Origin: Adineta vaga
Taxonomy: Eukaryota > Rotifera
Reading direction: 5' to 3'
NCBI GenBank assembly: GCA_021613535.1
Contig: CP075495.1
Span: 7,502,001-7,566,000 of the forward strand
DNA length: 64,000 bases
Made by a program: the position numbers and the translations under genes. This document shows, piece by piece, positions 1-12,049 of this stretch; the stretch's first letter is position 1, and each line of letters opens with the position of its first letter. The notes under the pieces were generated by a model that ran no database searches, was not told the DNA's origin, and saw nothing but the letters and a program-made list of their open reading frames with translations.

Positions 1-1
1 C

Positions 2-280
2 CAATCTCTATGTGAACTTCCTGTTCGTATTTATTTTCCACCACTATCGGCTCCTGTCGTGCGTCGTGTGCGTGTAGCTGATATTAGTACAACCATAAAC
101 AGTAATGATGATGACGATGAAGGTATGGAATTCAAACAAACAGCATCACCAATTATCGATCGAAAGCATCCATCTCTATCATCAACTCAATCTTCATCGT
201 CCCTTAAAATGACAACTGCTAAAGAACGACGAGAAAGTTATGCAACACTATCAACTATTTTTAATAAGAGATATTTATAA
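2..280 (+). CDS. 3' end of an unrecognised protein-coding gene (partial)
   Basis: An open frame runs in from the left edge to a TAA at 278-280, giving about 92 residues of C-terminus. The segment contains an acidic run (NSNDDDDEG), a Ser-rich stretch (SLSSTQSSSSLK) and a basic end (TAKERRES...FNKRYL), so it is probably a disordered tail. An AATAAA polyadenylation signal lies at 323-328, about 45 nt after the stop, which supports a real gene end. The family cannot be recognised from this tail. No catalytic motif or membrane segment is visible. Confidence 0.6.
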   Translation, partial: QSLCELPVRIYFPPLSAPVVRRVRVADISTTINSNDDDDEGMEFKQTASPIIDRKHPSLSSTQSSSSLKMTTAKERRESYATLSTIFNKRYL

Positions 281-3200
281 ACAACTTGGAAGCTGAGATG
301 TTTTTGCTTTTTCGTTTGCATTAATAAAAACTTTGACTTGTGCTCTATTTGTAATCATGATGAAAAAAGACTCCGTGACTTTCCCTTCAGAGACATTTGC
401 AAAATCATGATGCGCCACGAGTATTAAGAACAATGATTCATATGATCATCGATGAGAATGTCACAACGGACTCGATAGTAACTGTCTTCTTCCTTTCACC
501 TCCTCATACACACTCTTGTATAATAAACAAAAAGAAACATTGTACTGTTTATCCTTATACATTAAAATCTGTTGAGAATAGACAGGCATTGTCTATTAGT
601 TTTTTTTTATAAACACGCGATGATATTGATTGATTTTTCATTCTTCAAGCAACATGATTCTTTTTCTTATACTCCCTGGAAAAACTCGGAATCATGTGTG
701 AAAATTGCATTCAAGCATGTTTAATTTAGACATTAATTTTGATTTATAATAAGAACGGCGTCGAGTACACAGGAAGAAAAACAAACAAAAAGTTACGAGA
801 TTATGGGTTAAATGTACTAAACTAGAGTCGAAATTTGGATAGAACAGTCTGTTTTTATTACCATTGTCAAATAAATGGACGGAAATGACGATTTTCCTTG
901 CGAAAGTAATATTGAGTAGAATAAATTGCTGAGAACTGAAGGCGAAGTTCAAAATAGTACTCTGTTCCTTTTTTCTTTGATAACATATCGTCATATGTTC
1001 CATTGATTCAAGTAAATCCTTCAAAAGATGTCGATATAAATTTTTAGTTATATAGCATGTTTCAGAAAAGCACTTTCTCGATACAGTGTAGTACCGACAT
1101 AGGTCGTCATGTTCTTCAAGTAGAAAATCTCTTTTCTCAATTCATTTATCACCTTTACGGCTAACACTTGTATTCCCATGTGAATTCCATGATAATTGTA
1201 ACGAGATTCGGAATAGCACATGAAATTAGAATAGACTTATATGTAAATCCAATTTATGGAAAAAAAGAATAGTTTTCTCATAAATTTTTTAAGACATTAT
1301 TATTTATAACTAATCCAATCAAAACATAGATCACGCATTCATGCATTAGACTGATACATGGCAATAATGTTATTAAGTAAAGAATACGTCTTTTCGTTCT
1401 TTGCGTCGTTGATTTATTAAAAAGACGTAATATATCTACTATTTGATCAGGTTATTCTATATAAAAATATACAGAATGATGAGAAAATCGAGACTGTTTC
1501 ATCAATTTTCTTTTGTTTTTAGTAAGATCATTGATGTATAAAAGATAATCGGAAATTTGAAAGTCTACTCCAATCAACAAGAATTCATCTCAGTTAGGAA
1601 GACCACCCTGAAAGAATCATTACAGTTTAGTTTGATTTCTTTTCAGAAAAACAAAGAACAGCTTGAAGTATTTGGCATAATAATTATATCGAAATCAAAC
1701 GTCGTAGATGTATCACGTACTTTTTTACCTAAGATTTCTTATGAATGAGAATTACTTTTTATAGAAGTTTGTTCAAAATAACTTTCAGAAACTTTCCAAA
1801 TGAGACTCTGATAATTGATAGTTCTCTTACAAATACTGAAAAATGAGTCAAATCAAAATGAACTAATGATGGATGGTAATTCTTATTTATGTTTTTTACG
1901 AATATGACACGCATCTTTATCATGCTTCTTTTGTCAATATTTCTCCTACGCATAAAAATAAGAAATCCATATTTGAGAAAGAGAGCGATGGTACTCATAT
2001 CATTTTGATGAGCTTGTTTTTCTGTATTACTATTGAAAAACATTAAAAGAAAAGTTTCAATACAATATTCGATCTCAATAAATAAGTGAATGTATGAAAG
2101 AGAAGATGAGTAAATAAGAAACTAGTTTTTCTTTGCTCCTAATATTTTATCTTTGGTTATATAAAGATCGAATGAAGAAAACGAGAACGAGAAAACGAAG
2201 TAGTTTAGCGAAAGAACTGTCAAAGAATGTAAGTATCACGCTTTTCTCTTTTCTGTCTATTATCTCCGAGGACCTTCTAACAAAATGCATTTAGCCCAAA
2301 TTAATCATTATCTTTCATAAATGTTGATATTGTTTTTCACTCATAGACATTCCTTTTCCAAATTTCTACATATTTTATCCTTATAGTTTTTTGTTCTAGC
2401 TTACCGAAAAAAGCTAAGTCGAATAAACAAATATGCCTGGTAAGAAAGCTGTAATAAATAGTAGAAGTAATTAAACTGTATGCAAATTTATAAAATATAA
2501 TTTACTTTTGTTATTCAATTAACATAGATTATTATCATAAGAAAAATTTGACCTATAAAAAAATGCAAGACTTCTTTGTACTTTTTTGATGAAATTCTGT
2601 TTCTTGCTTCTTTGTATTCAAGCATCAAGGGATTAAGCGAGAAAAATCTTATATTGTAAAGAATTTTACCATGTCATACATAAATTTCTTTGGCGATAGA
2701 AATATATATATATATATATATATGTGTCACTTTTTCTGATGGTAGAATGAGAAGAAATTACTTAGTGAGAAAAACCTCCGTTATAAGAAGAATATAGCGA
2801 AAGGAAATGACACATTTTTTTTTGTAATTCTACAAAATCATATTTCCCGTTAGCTATGTAGCAAATTAGAGGTAACCATCTGTTAATATTGTAATTATAA
2901 ATAACAGAGAATTTAAGTCATTTATTTGTTCTCTCAAGTATTTACGCATGTTTTTCTATACCATGTAATCTATCCGTAGATAAACAGGTCTGTTTTCTAT
3001 ACATCAGATACTTTCTATTCGAAAAGATGAATCTAGGTTTGGTTATTATATTGATTCGAATTGAAGATTCATGAGATAAAATAAATTGAATAAAGCTTAG
3101 TTCTCCATATTATTCCTCTTTAAAATAATAAGATTGACATTTCTTTATTTTTCTTCATAGATCAGTTAGTACTCTGATGAAAATAGTACAACGAATGTAA

Positions 3201-3333
3201 TAGAACATCTGTCTATGAAATCATTTTTGTCATACTGTCATTCTATTTACTAGATTATCTAAGCATATGTTTTCATGATTTTAGATTAGATTTATATCAA
3301 CCATTTTTATTTATTACATATGATTTTATCTCA
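281..3333. other. 3 kb gap without a supported gene
   Basis: This stretch is AT-rich with scattered stops in all frames. The open stretches, including a 110-codon one on the minus strand at 692-1024, are of low-complexity composition and resemble no family. It includes an (AT)n tract at 2702-2722. The last part is probably the GPCR promoter. Confidence 0.5.
2702..2722. repeat. (AT)n microsatellite
   Basis: An uninterrupted alternating TA run of about 21 nt lies in the gap upstream of the first GPCR. Confidence 0.9.
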
Positions 3334-5269
3334 ATGAATTGTACCGAAGGTAAGAACTAATTAGTGTGTTCTTTTTTTGTTTTCTCTTCATAAAATCTAA
3401 TAAATAAATATTGAAATTTATTCAGATCCTAGTCGTCATAGCGAAATATATTTTCGCTCACCTTTTGCATTCTGGACCTTAGGTGTTATTAGTGTGATAT
3501 TATCAACATTAGCTGATGCGGGTAATTTAATTAATTTATTTGTTCTTACTCGACGTCATATGCGATCAACAATGACAACACTCTTAGTAACCCTTGCATG
3601 GGCGGATCTCGTTCCGCCGTCGGTTGTTTCAATGAATAACATATTATTTTATTATTTTTTACCACATCTACATTATTCATCGACATTTTTAACTACACAT
3701 ATGATAACTCGAGCAGTTTTCAATGTCTTAGCAAATGTATTTACAACATATAGTAATTGGTTGATTGTACTCATTACTACATTTCGATTAATTGTTGTCA
3801 AGGTAATGAAAGAAGAACGTTTCTTGAAAAATATATATATATCGATTAATATTGAACATTGTCGACACTAATTAAGCGGTTAGAAATAGACATAAATCAT
3901 AATATGTCACGAAATGAATAACAAACATCTTGAATTTTCATCAAATCTGTTGACATATCTATCTATTTATTACAGACGATGGAAGACAGAGAAGATACCA
4001 TATGTTCAATTATGTTCGACAGATAATACAAATGACATGTAAACAACTCTTTTCTTTAATTTCATTATCTTACGAAAGAATACGATATGATCTATATAAT
4101 TTCCAAACTATTTCCTTGAGTAAAAAAGATAGTTCTTCTAACAATTAGAGACTTTTATCTTCCGGATATGTAATAAATCATGGTGACTGTTGATGATATA
4201 TTTCAAAAGAAACTCTAAGACATGACGTATAGCATTGATCTATCTCATTCTATATTGTCTGACAGTTTTCTATGTTAAAAACAAAATCAATGTTTTGTAT
4301 TTTGTTCATTTTTTTTAGAAACCATTAGTAGCAAAACATTATTGCAATCGTCGTACGGCTCGGTATGCAATTCTCTTAATATTAATATTATCTATCTTTG
4401 TTAATTTACCCTTGTTTCTCTTTACAAATATAAATACATTTTGTACACATAATGGTTTAGTGAAATATTATGGTCTTGTATCATCAAGTTTTCTTCGAAC
4501 ACGATTTTTTTCTCGATTATTCTATCCAAGTATGGTAATTATTTCTCTCTTAGTTCCCTGGTTAATATGTTTTCTAATATGGTTATTTTTAATTCGTGCT
4601 TTACGTTCAGCTCAAAATCAATTAACAAAAAAAAATGTTAATACAACTTTTCGAAATGATCGTAAACAAGATACATATTTTCGTATTACTTTAATGATTG
4701 TTTGTGTTTTAACTGTTTATATGATCTGTCGAAGTGCACATCTTTTCGAAGTTATACATCTTTTAATTGCTCCATTATTTAGTCGAGAACAACAAATTTA
4801 TTTCAATCAAATTCGTATTAAGGTATTTTGTATATCAAATATAATGTTAACAATCAATCATGGTGCAAATTTTTATATTTATTCAATAAATCCGAAATTT
4901 CGTTTGACATTAAAATTATATTTAACATATTATTTTCGTCGTTGTCGAATCAAACGACGACGAGCATTTACATTATTTCATCTACGTCGAAAGAAAACCA
5001 ATGATAGTCTTGATATGTTAAGTACACAAAATGAATTGAATCGTTCGATTATGTTAACAACTCCGAATTTAAATGGAAGAAATGATATAATTCAAAATAA
5101 AATCAATAATAAAATGACAATTAATGAAACAAATCCAAATCATAGTATTCGAACACCACAAAAATATCTAAAACATTTCGTTGAAATCAATTCCACAAAT
5201 GAGAATTCGGAGAAAAGTTATGTTTGGAAAGAAATTGAACAAAGATTAAAAAAACAACGAAGATTTTAG
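3334..5269 (+). CDS. rhodopsin-family GPCR, FMRFamide/peptide-receptor-like
   Basis: Three exons, 3334-3349, 3426-3802 and 4319-5269, encode 447 aa with all junctions in frame. The short N-terminus begins MNCTE and carries an N-glycosylation site. TM1 has the conserved GN (GNLINLFVL) and TM2 has LAWADL (the D2.50 position). TM3 ends in TTFRLIVVKKPL, a degenerate DRY region. TM5 contains SLLVPWLICFLIWLF. TM6 precedes a long extracellular stretch, and TM7 has NHGANFYIYSINPKF in place of a strict NPxxY. These features fit invertebrate FMRFamide-type peptide receptors acting at the plasma membrane through G proteins; the ligand is unknown. The C-terminal tail is Asn/Lys-rich. Intron 2 is long for this window (516 nt). 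Confidence 0.8.
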
Positions 5270-6242
5270 TTTTAATGAAAATATCCATTGTGAATTCTAT
5301 GTTCTTATCGAATTACAAATGTACAGTCGTTTATTTTTGTATATTGTGAAAAAAGAAAAATAGAGAAGTTTAACTTTGATTTCTTTTTTGTTATTTGTTC
5401 GAAATAGATATGGAAATTATTTTTTTAATGAACTATTCGTTTCCATCATAGATTGATCTGACGAAAAAATGTGACTTGGTTTCAATCAAATTCAGGAATA
5501 CGAAATATGATTTTTGTTTCGTATAGATAGTTGTATAGAATGGCAAATAAAATGCTTTGTGTTAATGATATTTTCGATCATTAAGCCTTATATGATTAAT
5601 GGATTAGTAGACATAAATAAAAATACGAATAAGTGCAAATATTATTTATCATATAACATAAAAAACTCATTAGCTGTTTGATGTTTCCAGTTCTTATTTT
5701 AGTCTTTTTCGGATGAGTTACAATCGATTTTTGGCCTGATACAAAGAAGATTGTAAGAAAAATAATAATAAATACATCAATTATTAATCTGATATGTAAG
5801 AATAATAATTACACTGAAGAGAATATTGGAGAAATACTTTCACTCATCTGTTTTCTTCTCATAATGTCAAATATGATTTAATAGAAATCAAAATCATTGG
5901 TATTTTGGAATTTATCATAGTTATATTCTTTCATCAAAAATACTGCATGATCTCTATTAGTGGATTTAGGATTTGAATTCATTTACAATGTTTACGTATT
6001 CAATGATCAATATCTCGTATCGAAAATTTATTTAGTATGTTGCGAACAATTCATAGCGATGTTTATGTCTGTTTTAGAATGTTTTTGATTGATTTGTATC
6101 AATTGTAAATCTGTATTTTGATAAATATTTTTAGTCATCCGATAATCCATTTATCTTAAAACAACGACATTAATCTGTGATTAGAAGTAAGGAATCGTTT
6201 CGTTTCGATTCCAATGAGACGTATAGAGTTCTTTGTACATGA
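5270..6242. other. convergent 3' gap, no gene seen
   Basis: This AT-rich spacer lies between the 3' ends of the GPCR (plus) and the phosphatase (minus). No conserved frame, repeat or RNA gene was recognised. Confidence 0.5.
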
Positions 6243-7879
6243 TTATAACTCATCAATTCGACATGCAATTATTAAAATGTCATCTCGGCCATCGGCAATA
6301 TATCCTAGATATATCAAAATATAATCTTTTCAAAATGATAGTTTCGTATTACCCTGAAGTGCTTGATTGAGAAGATCATCCGCTAAGTTTTGAAGATACT
6401 AACGAAAACATATTTTTAGAAAATAAAAATTATCGATAGAAACAATCATACTGTATTTGCATTGCGTTTAATAACTTGTTGTAATTGATGAGTTTGAATA
6501 ACATCCCATAAACCATCGGATGACAAGATAATAATATCATCTTTTTGAACTTTAATTGTATCCAATGAACAATCACGTAGAATTTCACTAGAAGACAATG
6601 TATAGAATGAAATCATGGTGGAAATTTTCATTATTACTTTTCATTGATAAAACAAGGTAAACCTAATGAATCATTTAATGAAAATAATTGTCGTGGTGCT
6701 CGACCATTTGGATTTAGTGTGGATTTTGATCGACTATATATTTCATTATTTCGATAAATAACAAATCCACTGTCACCAATATTCAATGATGTTAATGTAT
6801 GTTCTTCTTTATCAAGAGCAAGTAAACATAATGTACTACTACCTACGAAGAATTTTCATATGCATGAAGTTTTGAACATTGAAAAGTTTTACCTCGAACT
6901 TTTCTTGCTTCAACTTGTTCCATGGCTGATAGAATTAATTGCGGTAATTGTTTGGGATGAAAATGATTTTTCTGTAATAGATTTCGACAAGCATCGAGAA
7001 CGGCTTGTGAAAAATCAGCTGGATTCAGTCCAAGTGAACGATTTCCACCAGCACCATCCGCCAAACCTAGAAAAGCAATTATTTCTTTCTAATCATTCTT
7101 TGTTAAAAACTTTACCAACAAAACAAAATGAGCGATTATCTACAAACATTCCAGCATCATCACCAAAATCTCCTTTATTTATATTTAAATTTGACAAAGG
7201 TACTTGTCCTCGTAAAGATTTTGACATGCCATTAACAGCAATATTTAAACGTAATTTTGTTTCATTAATAGTTGGATAGATTCTTTCTGGAATAGTCGGA
7301 CGTTTGGGTACTTGATACGTTTTTGAACATATCGACTGACGTTCATTAGAAACTTGTTTGGTTTTATTATCGAATTTTTCATAAATATATTCGAGAAATG
7401 TATTAATACGAGGATTATATGATTTCGTTGAGAACCGTGTTTCATCATAGATGATTTTGGATTCCGTTCGAGATGATATTGTTGATAATGAGGAAGGTGA
7501 TAGTTTTCGATGAGAACGATTGGGTACAAACGATGAATGACTACTGTATATGGATCGAGGTTTAACATTTCCTTGACTATATTGAGAAAGGCTGGAACGA
7601 CGACCAGAATAGGATGAACTAATATCAAAACAAAAAGAAGATTTAGGAAATCAATCATGGTAACACTTACGTATAATCATAATTTTTAGTTGTGGACTTT
7701 TTATTATTGAGCATTCTTAATTGATCACTATGTCCATTGAGAAATTTTTCAATATCAATAAATGTTTCTTCATTATTTTTCATTTTAATCGGTTGTCCTT
7801 TTCCATAATCGACGTAAACTTCGTAGCTATCATCAAAACATGAATTTGGGAGAGAAGTTAAACCCTTCATTCGAGCCAT
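6243..7879 (-). CDS. PPTC7: PP2C-family protein phosphatase, PPTC7-like
   Basis: Seven exons (7879-7671, 7618-7116, 7066-6893, 6842-6638, 6587-6452, 6398-6353, 6304-6243) join in frame to 444 aa. The C-terminal half is a PP2C domain in the PPTC7 arrangement: FGDDAGMF, GLADGAGGNRSLG, GSSTLCLLALD, NIGDSGF, SSDGLWD and GRDDILI. The metal-binding Asp residues of GDD, ADG, SDG and GRDD are all present, so it should be an active Mg/Mn-dependent Ser/Thr phosphatase. Human PPTC7 is mitochondrial and about 304 aa. This protein has an extra Ser/Arg-rich N-terminal region of about 200 residues. The start is taken at the first in-frame ATG (MARMKG); no obvious classical targeting peptide follows it, so localisation is uncertain. 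Confidence 0.85.
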
Positions 7880-8456
7880 TGAAGAGAAATTTCGTGTAGA
7901 AAAAAAATGAGAAGTTTTCAACCTCGATGTATTTATCCTTCACTTCTTTCGTTAACTTGAACAAGTGATGTATGTAGGTACACTCAATTAAAATAAATGA
8001 ACATTTTGCGCTTCATCGAACAAGTTTCTATACTCATATTATTTATCTACACGCTCACCTAATCATTAGTGTTTCAATTGACATAAAGTATAGAAAAGAA
8101 AACGAAGAAGAAGAGATAATGAAACACGTTGATAAAAGACAAAAATAAATCATTTCGTTTTTCTTATTAATCGCTCAGATGCAAACTGTTCATACAAGCC
8201 TTGACATCCATGACGAAGTTTAAGCATGATATTGAATATGTCATATGAATACGTTTTCATGTTTGACACTCGTAACTCGTATAGAAAGAAATGAAAATCA
8301 ATATTTACTATTCAATTTAACTTTCATAACGAAATTGAAAACGTTTTAAAGATCTATTCTTTGAAAGAAAAAAAAATGAATCATAACTAATATATCAAAC
8401 TTCGACTACACAGTTTTAAAAAAAAAGAAAGTTTGAATTATAAAAATCTGAATAAA
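7880..8456. other. gap between two minus-strand genes
   Basis: This AT-rich spacer holds the phosphatase 5' region and the 3' flank of the FAD monooxygenase. No gene was recognised. Confidence 0.5.
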
Positions 8457-10033
8457 TTAACTAATTTCTTGTGGAAAATATTGATTAAAATAAGCTTGAA
8501 AATGATTTATATCAAATACAGTTGTCCGATAAGCAATATATCCATCTGGACGAATAAGAATAGCACCTTCAAATTGAATTGGAAGATTTCCTTCATGAAT
8601 TCGAATTAATTTCGAATATTTAACTTTAATTAATTCAATAAATAGATTCACTTTTGTTGATCGTTGTACATTCTCAAAAATAACAAAATGATAATAACAT
8701 GGTTCAAAAATAACATAAGGAAATCGATCACCCGGCAAAGGAGTATTTCGATGAAAATTTCCAGCAGATGCACCATAATCATAGATTTTTGATGAACAAT
8801 AAGTAATGCCAGTTTGAGAAAGTCGACGAAAGATAAGTTGTCGTAATCTATGCGAAGAATTTAATAATGGCTGGACAAGAAATCGAAGTAAATATGGTGT
8901 TATATAAAGACGACAAAATCGAATAAACCAATGAGGATTTGAAATAAATGAAAACATTCGATCAGTAGTATTAACTAATGTTTTTGCCACTTGAAATCGT
9001 TCATCATGATAGGTATCAAGAAGATGATCATGGGGTGAATGCGTTAAAACATAAGCTAATTTCCATGCAAGATTATATGCATCTTGTAGACCGGTATTCA
9101 TTCCTTGACCACCAACAGGTGAATGTATATGAGCAGCATCACCAAGTAAGAAGTAATGCTTTCGATAACGAAATGTTGTAATATGACGATGATGAGAACG
9201 GTAAATTGATGACCAATTACAATTTGTGACATCTAGATTAAAATGTCGTGTACGAGTTTTCAATACTTTTGTAACATCTTCTATAGAAACTTGACTATTT
9301 TCGGGATTTTCATCACGAATTGATCCCATAAGACGAAATCGATTGTTCATTAAGGGAAAATTCCTGCTAAACCAGTTGATTCACAAAAGATTCCCATTTC
9401 ATTTTGTTGAATTGGTGATTTATCAACTGTACAATCAGCAATAAATAATGATTCCGAATAAGTTCGTCCACTAAATGGTAAATTTAATTTATGTCGAACA
9501 AGACTTCGTGCACCATCACATGCACAAACATATTTTGTTCGAATACGTTCACCATTTGTTAATGTAACTTCAACACCACTACCTTTCACACCCTCAAAAT
9601 CTTGTATATCAATAGCTTCAACATTTCGTTCAACTTGAATATTATGTTCATTTAAAAATGATTCTAACAATTGTTCAGTTGTAGATTGTTCAAGAAAAAG
9701 TACATAAGGATAACGTGTAATTAAAGGTTTTTGCTCAGTACGAATTCTTGTAAAATCTACTTGAATAGCACATTGCCCTTGGAAATATCCTTTTATTGTA
9801 TCAACAAGATTTCCATGGGATAGAACTTTTTCTATAAGATTTAATTGAGCAAATAATTCTAATGAACGAGCATGAACAACTAATGCACGTGATTGTGTTG
9901 TACAACTTGAATTTTTATCAATAATACGAACAGATATATTGGAATAAAGTGATAGTTGACATGCTAACATAAGACCAGTAGGTCCGGCACCAATAATTAG
10001 AATATCTGTCGATGATGATGATGATGATGTCAT
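8457..10033 (-). pseudogene. FAD-dependent aromatic-ring monooxygenase (PHBH type), intronless, split by a one-base frameshift
   Basis: Two abutting frames make one class A flavoprotein monooxygenase of about 525 residues. The first (10033-9350, 227 codons) has the Rossmann FAD motif IIGAGPTGLMLACQLS after a short Ser run. The second (9350-8457, 297 codons) has the second FAD motif GDAAHIHSPVGGQGMNTG and a thioredoxin-like C-terminal domain ending ILIRPDGYIAYRT. The family oxidises phenolic or polyketide substrates with NAD(P)H and O2. The frames meet at 9348-9352, where stop TAA and ATG overlap. Family members continue through this point (GIFP-L-MNNRF), so one T appears to be missing. No introns interrupt 1.6 kb, unlike nearly every neighbour, suggesting horizontal origin. 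It may be a pseudogene, or the frameshift may be a sequence error. Confidence 0.75.
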
Positions 10034-10382
10034 TTGTGATTTCTAATGGAGAGAATATTTCATTTATTTAAGGAATGAAAAGATTTTTCTCGAATATTTT
10101 ATTTTTATTTTGACGTCGAATTATTTACAGCACTACTATTATCTAAGTAGAATAAAGAATGATAGATTGCTTTCCTTCCTTTTTTTCCTCTATGTTTTTT
10201 CATTGGTTATTAGTCATAAAGTCCATAAAGAAAAGAAAATGGCACATGCTATCCAATCGTACTCGTGTGTCATAAGACCAAAAGTAATCACGCACATCAA
10301 TAATAAAATACCTTTCACCACATAAACAACCAAATCATTCATTCATATTTGCGGTCATTACTCAACGAAAACGAAAAGTAAA
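10034..10382. other. divergent promoter region
   Basis: This 349 nt stretch separates the start codons of the minus-strand monooxygenase and the plus-strand unknown gene. It must hold both 5' ends. No specific element was recognised. Confidence 0.5.
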
Positions 10383-12049
10383 ATGCCCATTTCTATAGGT
10401 CTTTTACCAACACAACAAGAATCATTTGAACATCATGAAGAGTTAAGTAAATTACTTAAAGAAACTGATGTGTTTTATGTACCATTTCAAAATGATTTTC
10501 ATCATCACAATAATACTATCAATCAAGATCTATCGGAATTAACTAAACGATTTGATGAAGATATTTTAAATAAACATTTAGTTGTAGTAAGTTTTGTTTT
10601 ATTATTTCATTCGATTATATATGTTTTTCTTCTCATTTTTCAGACATTTCGAAATATTGGCTATTCATTATTTCTTGACTCAGTTCGAAGTATTCCTGAT
10701 CAATATGATCATTCGAAGGTAAAAGTTGAATAAAGAACTTCTTTTCATCGTTTGTTTTTCTGTAATTTTAGACGCGTATTTCAGGTAAAATGATTGTTGA
10801 TGGTATCTGTATCCAATTTCTCGGTTGTTTTGATTGCTATAATAAAAATCACGAACATTCAGATAATCAACAAATCAATGGTGTTGGTAGAGTTCAATTA
10901 GATGAAGATTATTATCGAGAATTATCATCAACACAAGTATGTTGAAAATAGCAAAAAAAGATTTCAAAAAATTATTTTTCTTCTATTTTTAGATGTTAAT
11001 TGAAGACAAGTAAAATTGAATATAACATTTGATTATTTCTTCGAATATTGAATCTTTCCTCTCTCTCTTTTTTTGTTGTTAAGAATTGCTGATTCAACGG
11101 GACATATGGATGATATAAGAGGAACAGAAAAACTATTTCCTAAAACTAAAGCACGATCACGAACGATTAGTGAAAATATTCTCGGTAAAAATCATACAAA
11201 TGCTTTAAAAAGTCCACCAACATCGTTGTCAAATTCACGATCTCATTTACTTTCACCAAGCCATCTGCCATATCCGTTGCGATCACCTCGAACAATGGGT
11301 AATGCTAATAAACAACAACATCAAGCATCATCACCAATTAATATAGACAGTTCATCAGTATCACGAAGTTCAGGTATAAATATAAATATATATATATATA
11401 TATATACAAATTCATTCTTCTATTTTTATATCAAAAATATCTTCTAGGTTTTCATTCAACATTTATTTCGCCTTCATCCAGTGTACCTAGTTCATACAAT
11501 GAAAATCCACTTGATTCATCTCAACAACATCATACACCTATTCTGTCTCAATCTCCTCAATATTCATCATCTCTTCGTAATCCAACAACAACAACGACAA
11601 TGCCAATACAAATTCCTTCAACAACAACAACAACAACATCAGCAAATATTACAATTTCACCTTCACCATTACCACAATTCACTGGCATATTTCCTATCAC
11701 ACAATCCCATTCATTACCAACCTATTTCATTCCTCAAGGAAATTTTGCTTATTTTATTACGAATCCAAATCAACATTCAACACAACCTCTACATATGTTA
11801 ACATCTTTGAATCCTCATTCATTACCATTTTCTCATGCTCATTATTCACCTTTATTATCAAATCAAGCGTCAGCAATCAATGAATCATTATTATTACTAC
11901 AAAATAAACAAGCTCAACCAATGGAAACAAATAAACAAGGTGAAGAACAATTACCATTTAAAAAACGACGTTATGCTGGTCAATCATCATCTGTCTTTTC
12001 ACCTATGGATACAAATCAACATGAAGATGACGAAGCATCTAACGAATAA
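10383..12049 (+). CDS. unrecognised 450-aa protein with ordered N-terminus and low-complexity tail
   Basis: Six exons (10383-10586, 10644-10718, 10772-10936, 10993-11009, 11084-11373, 11448-12049) join without a frame break. Exon 4 is only 17 nt. The first 180 residues or so look folded, with TFRNIGYSLFLDSVRSI, KMIVDGICIQFLGCFD and RVQLDEDYYRELSSTQ. Next comes a basic Ser-rich stretch (FPKTKARSRTIS) and a long Ser/Thr/Pro/Gln-rich tail with Thr runs. A basic cluster near the end (PFKKRRYAG) could be a nuclear localisation signal. This plan suits a nuclear regulatory protein, but I do not recognise the family and assign no function. An AATAAA signal overlaps 12057-12062. Confidence 0.75.

Noticed and set aside
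692-1024. 110-codon minus-strand open frame
   Set aside because: Phe/Leu/Ser-rich AT-driven composition, no motif, no splice context.
2172-2470. Possible mini-gene: basic ATG exon (MKKTRTRKRSS) ending in a GTAAGT donor
   Set aside because: After the next acceptor only five codons remain before a stop; too short and unsupported.
7245-7658. 137-codon minus-strand open frame inside the phosphatase gene
   Set aside because: The phosphatase exon 2 (7618-7116) reads in another frame with clean splice phases; this frame is its shadow.
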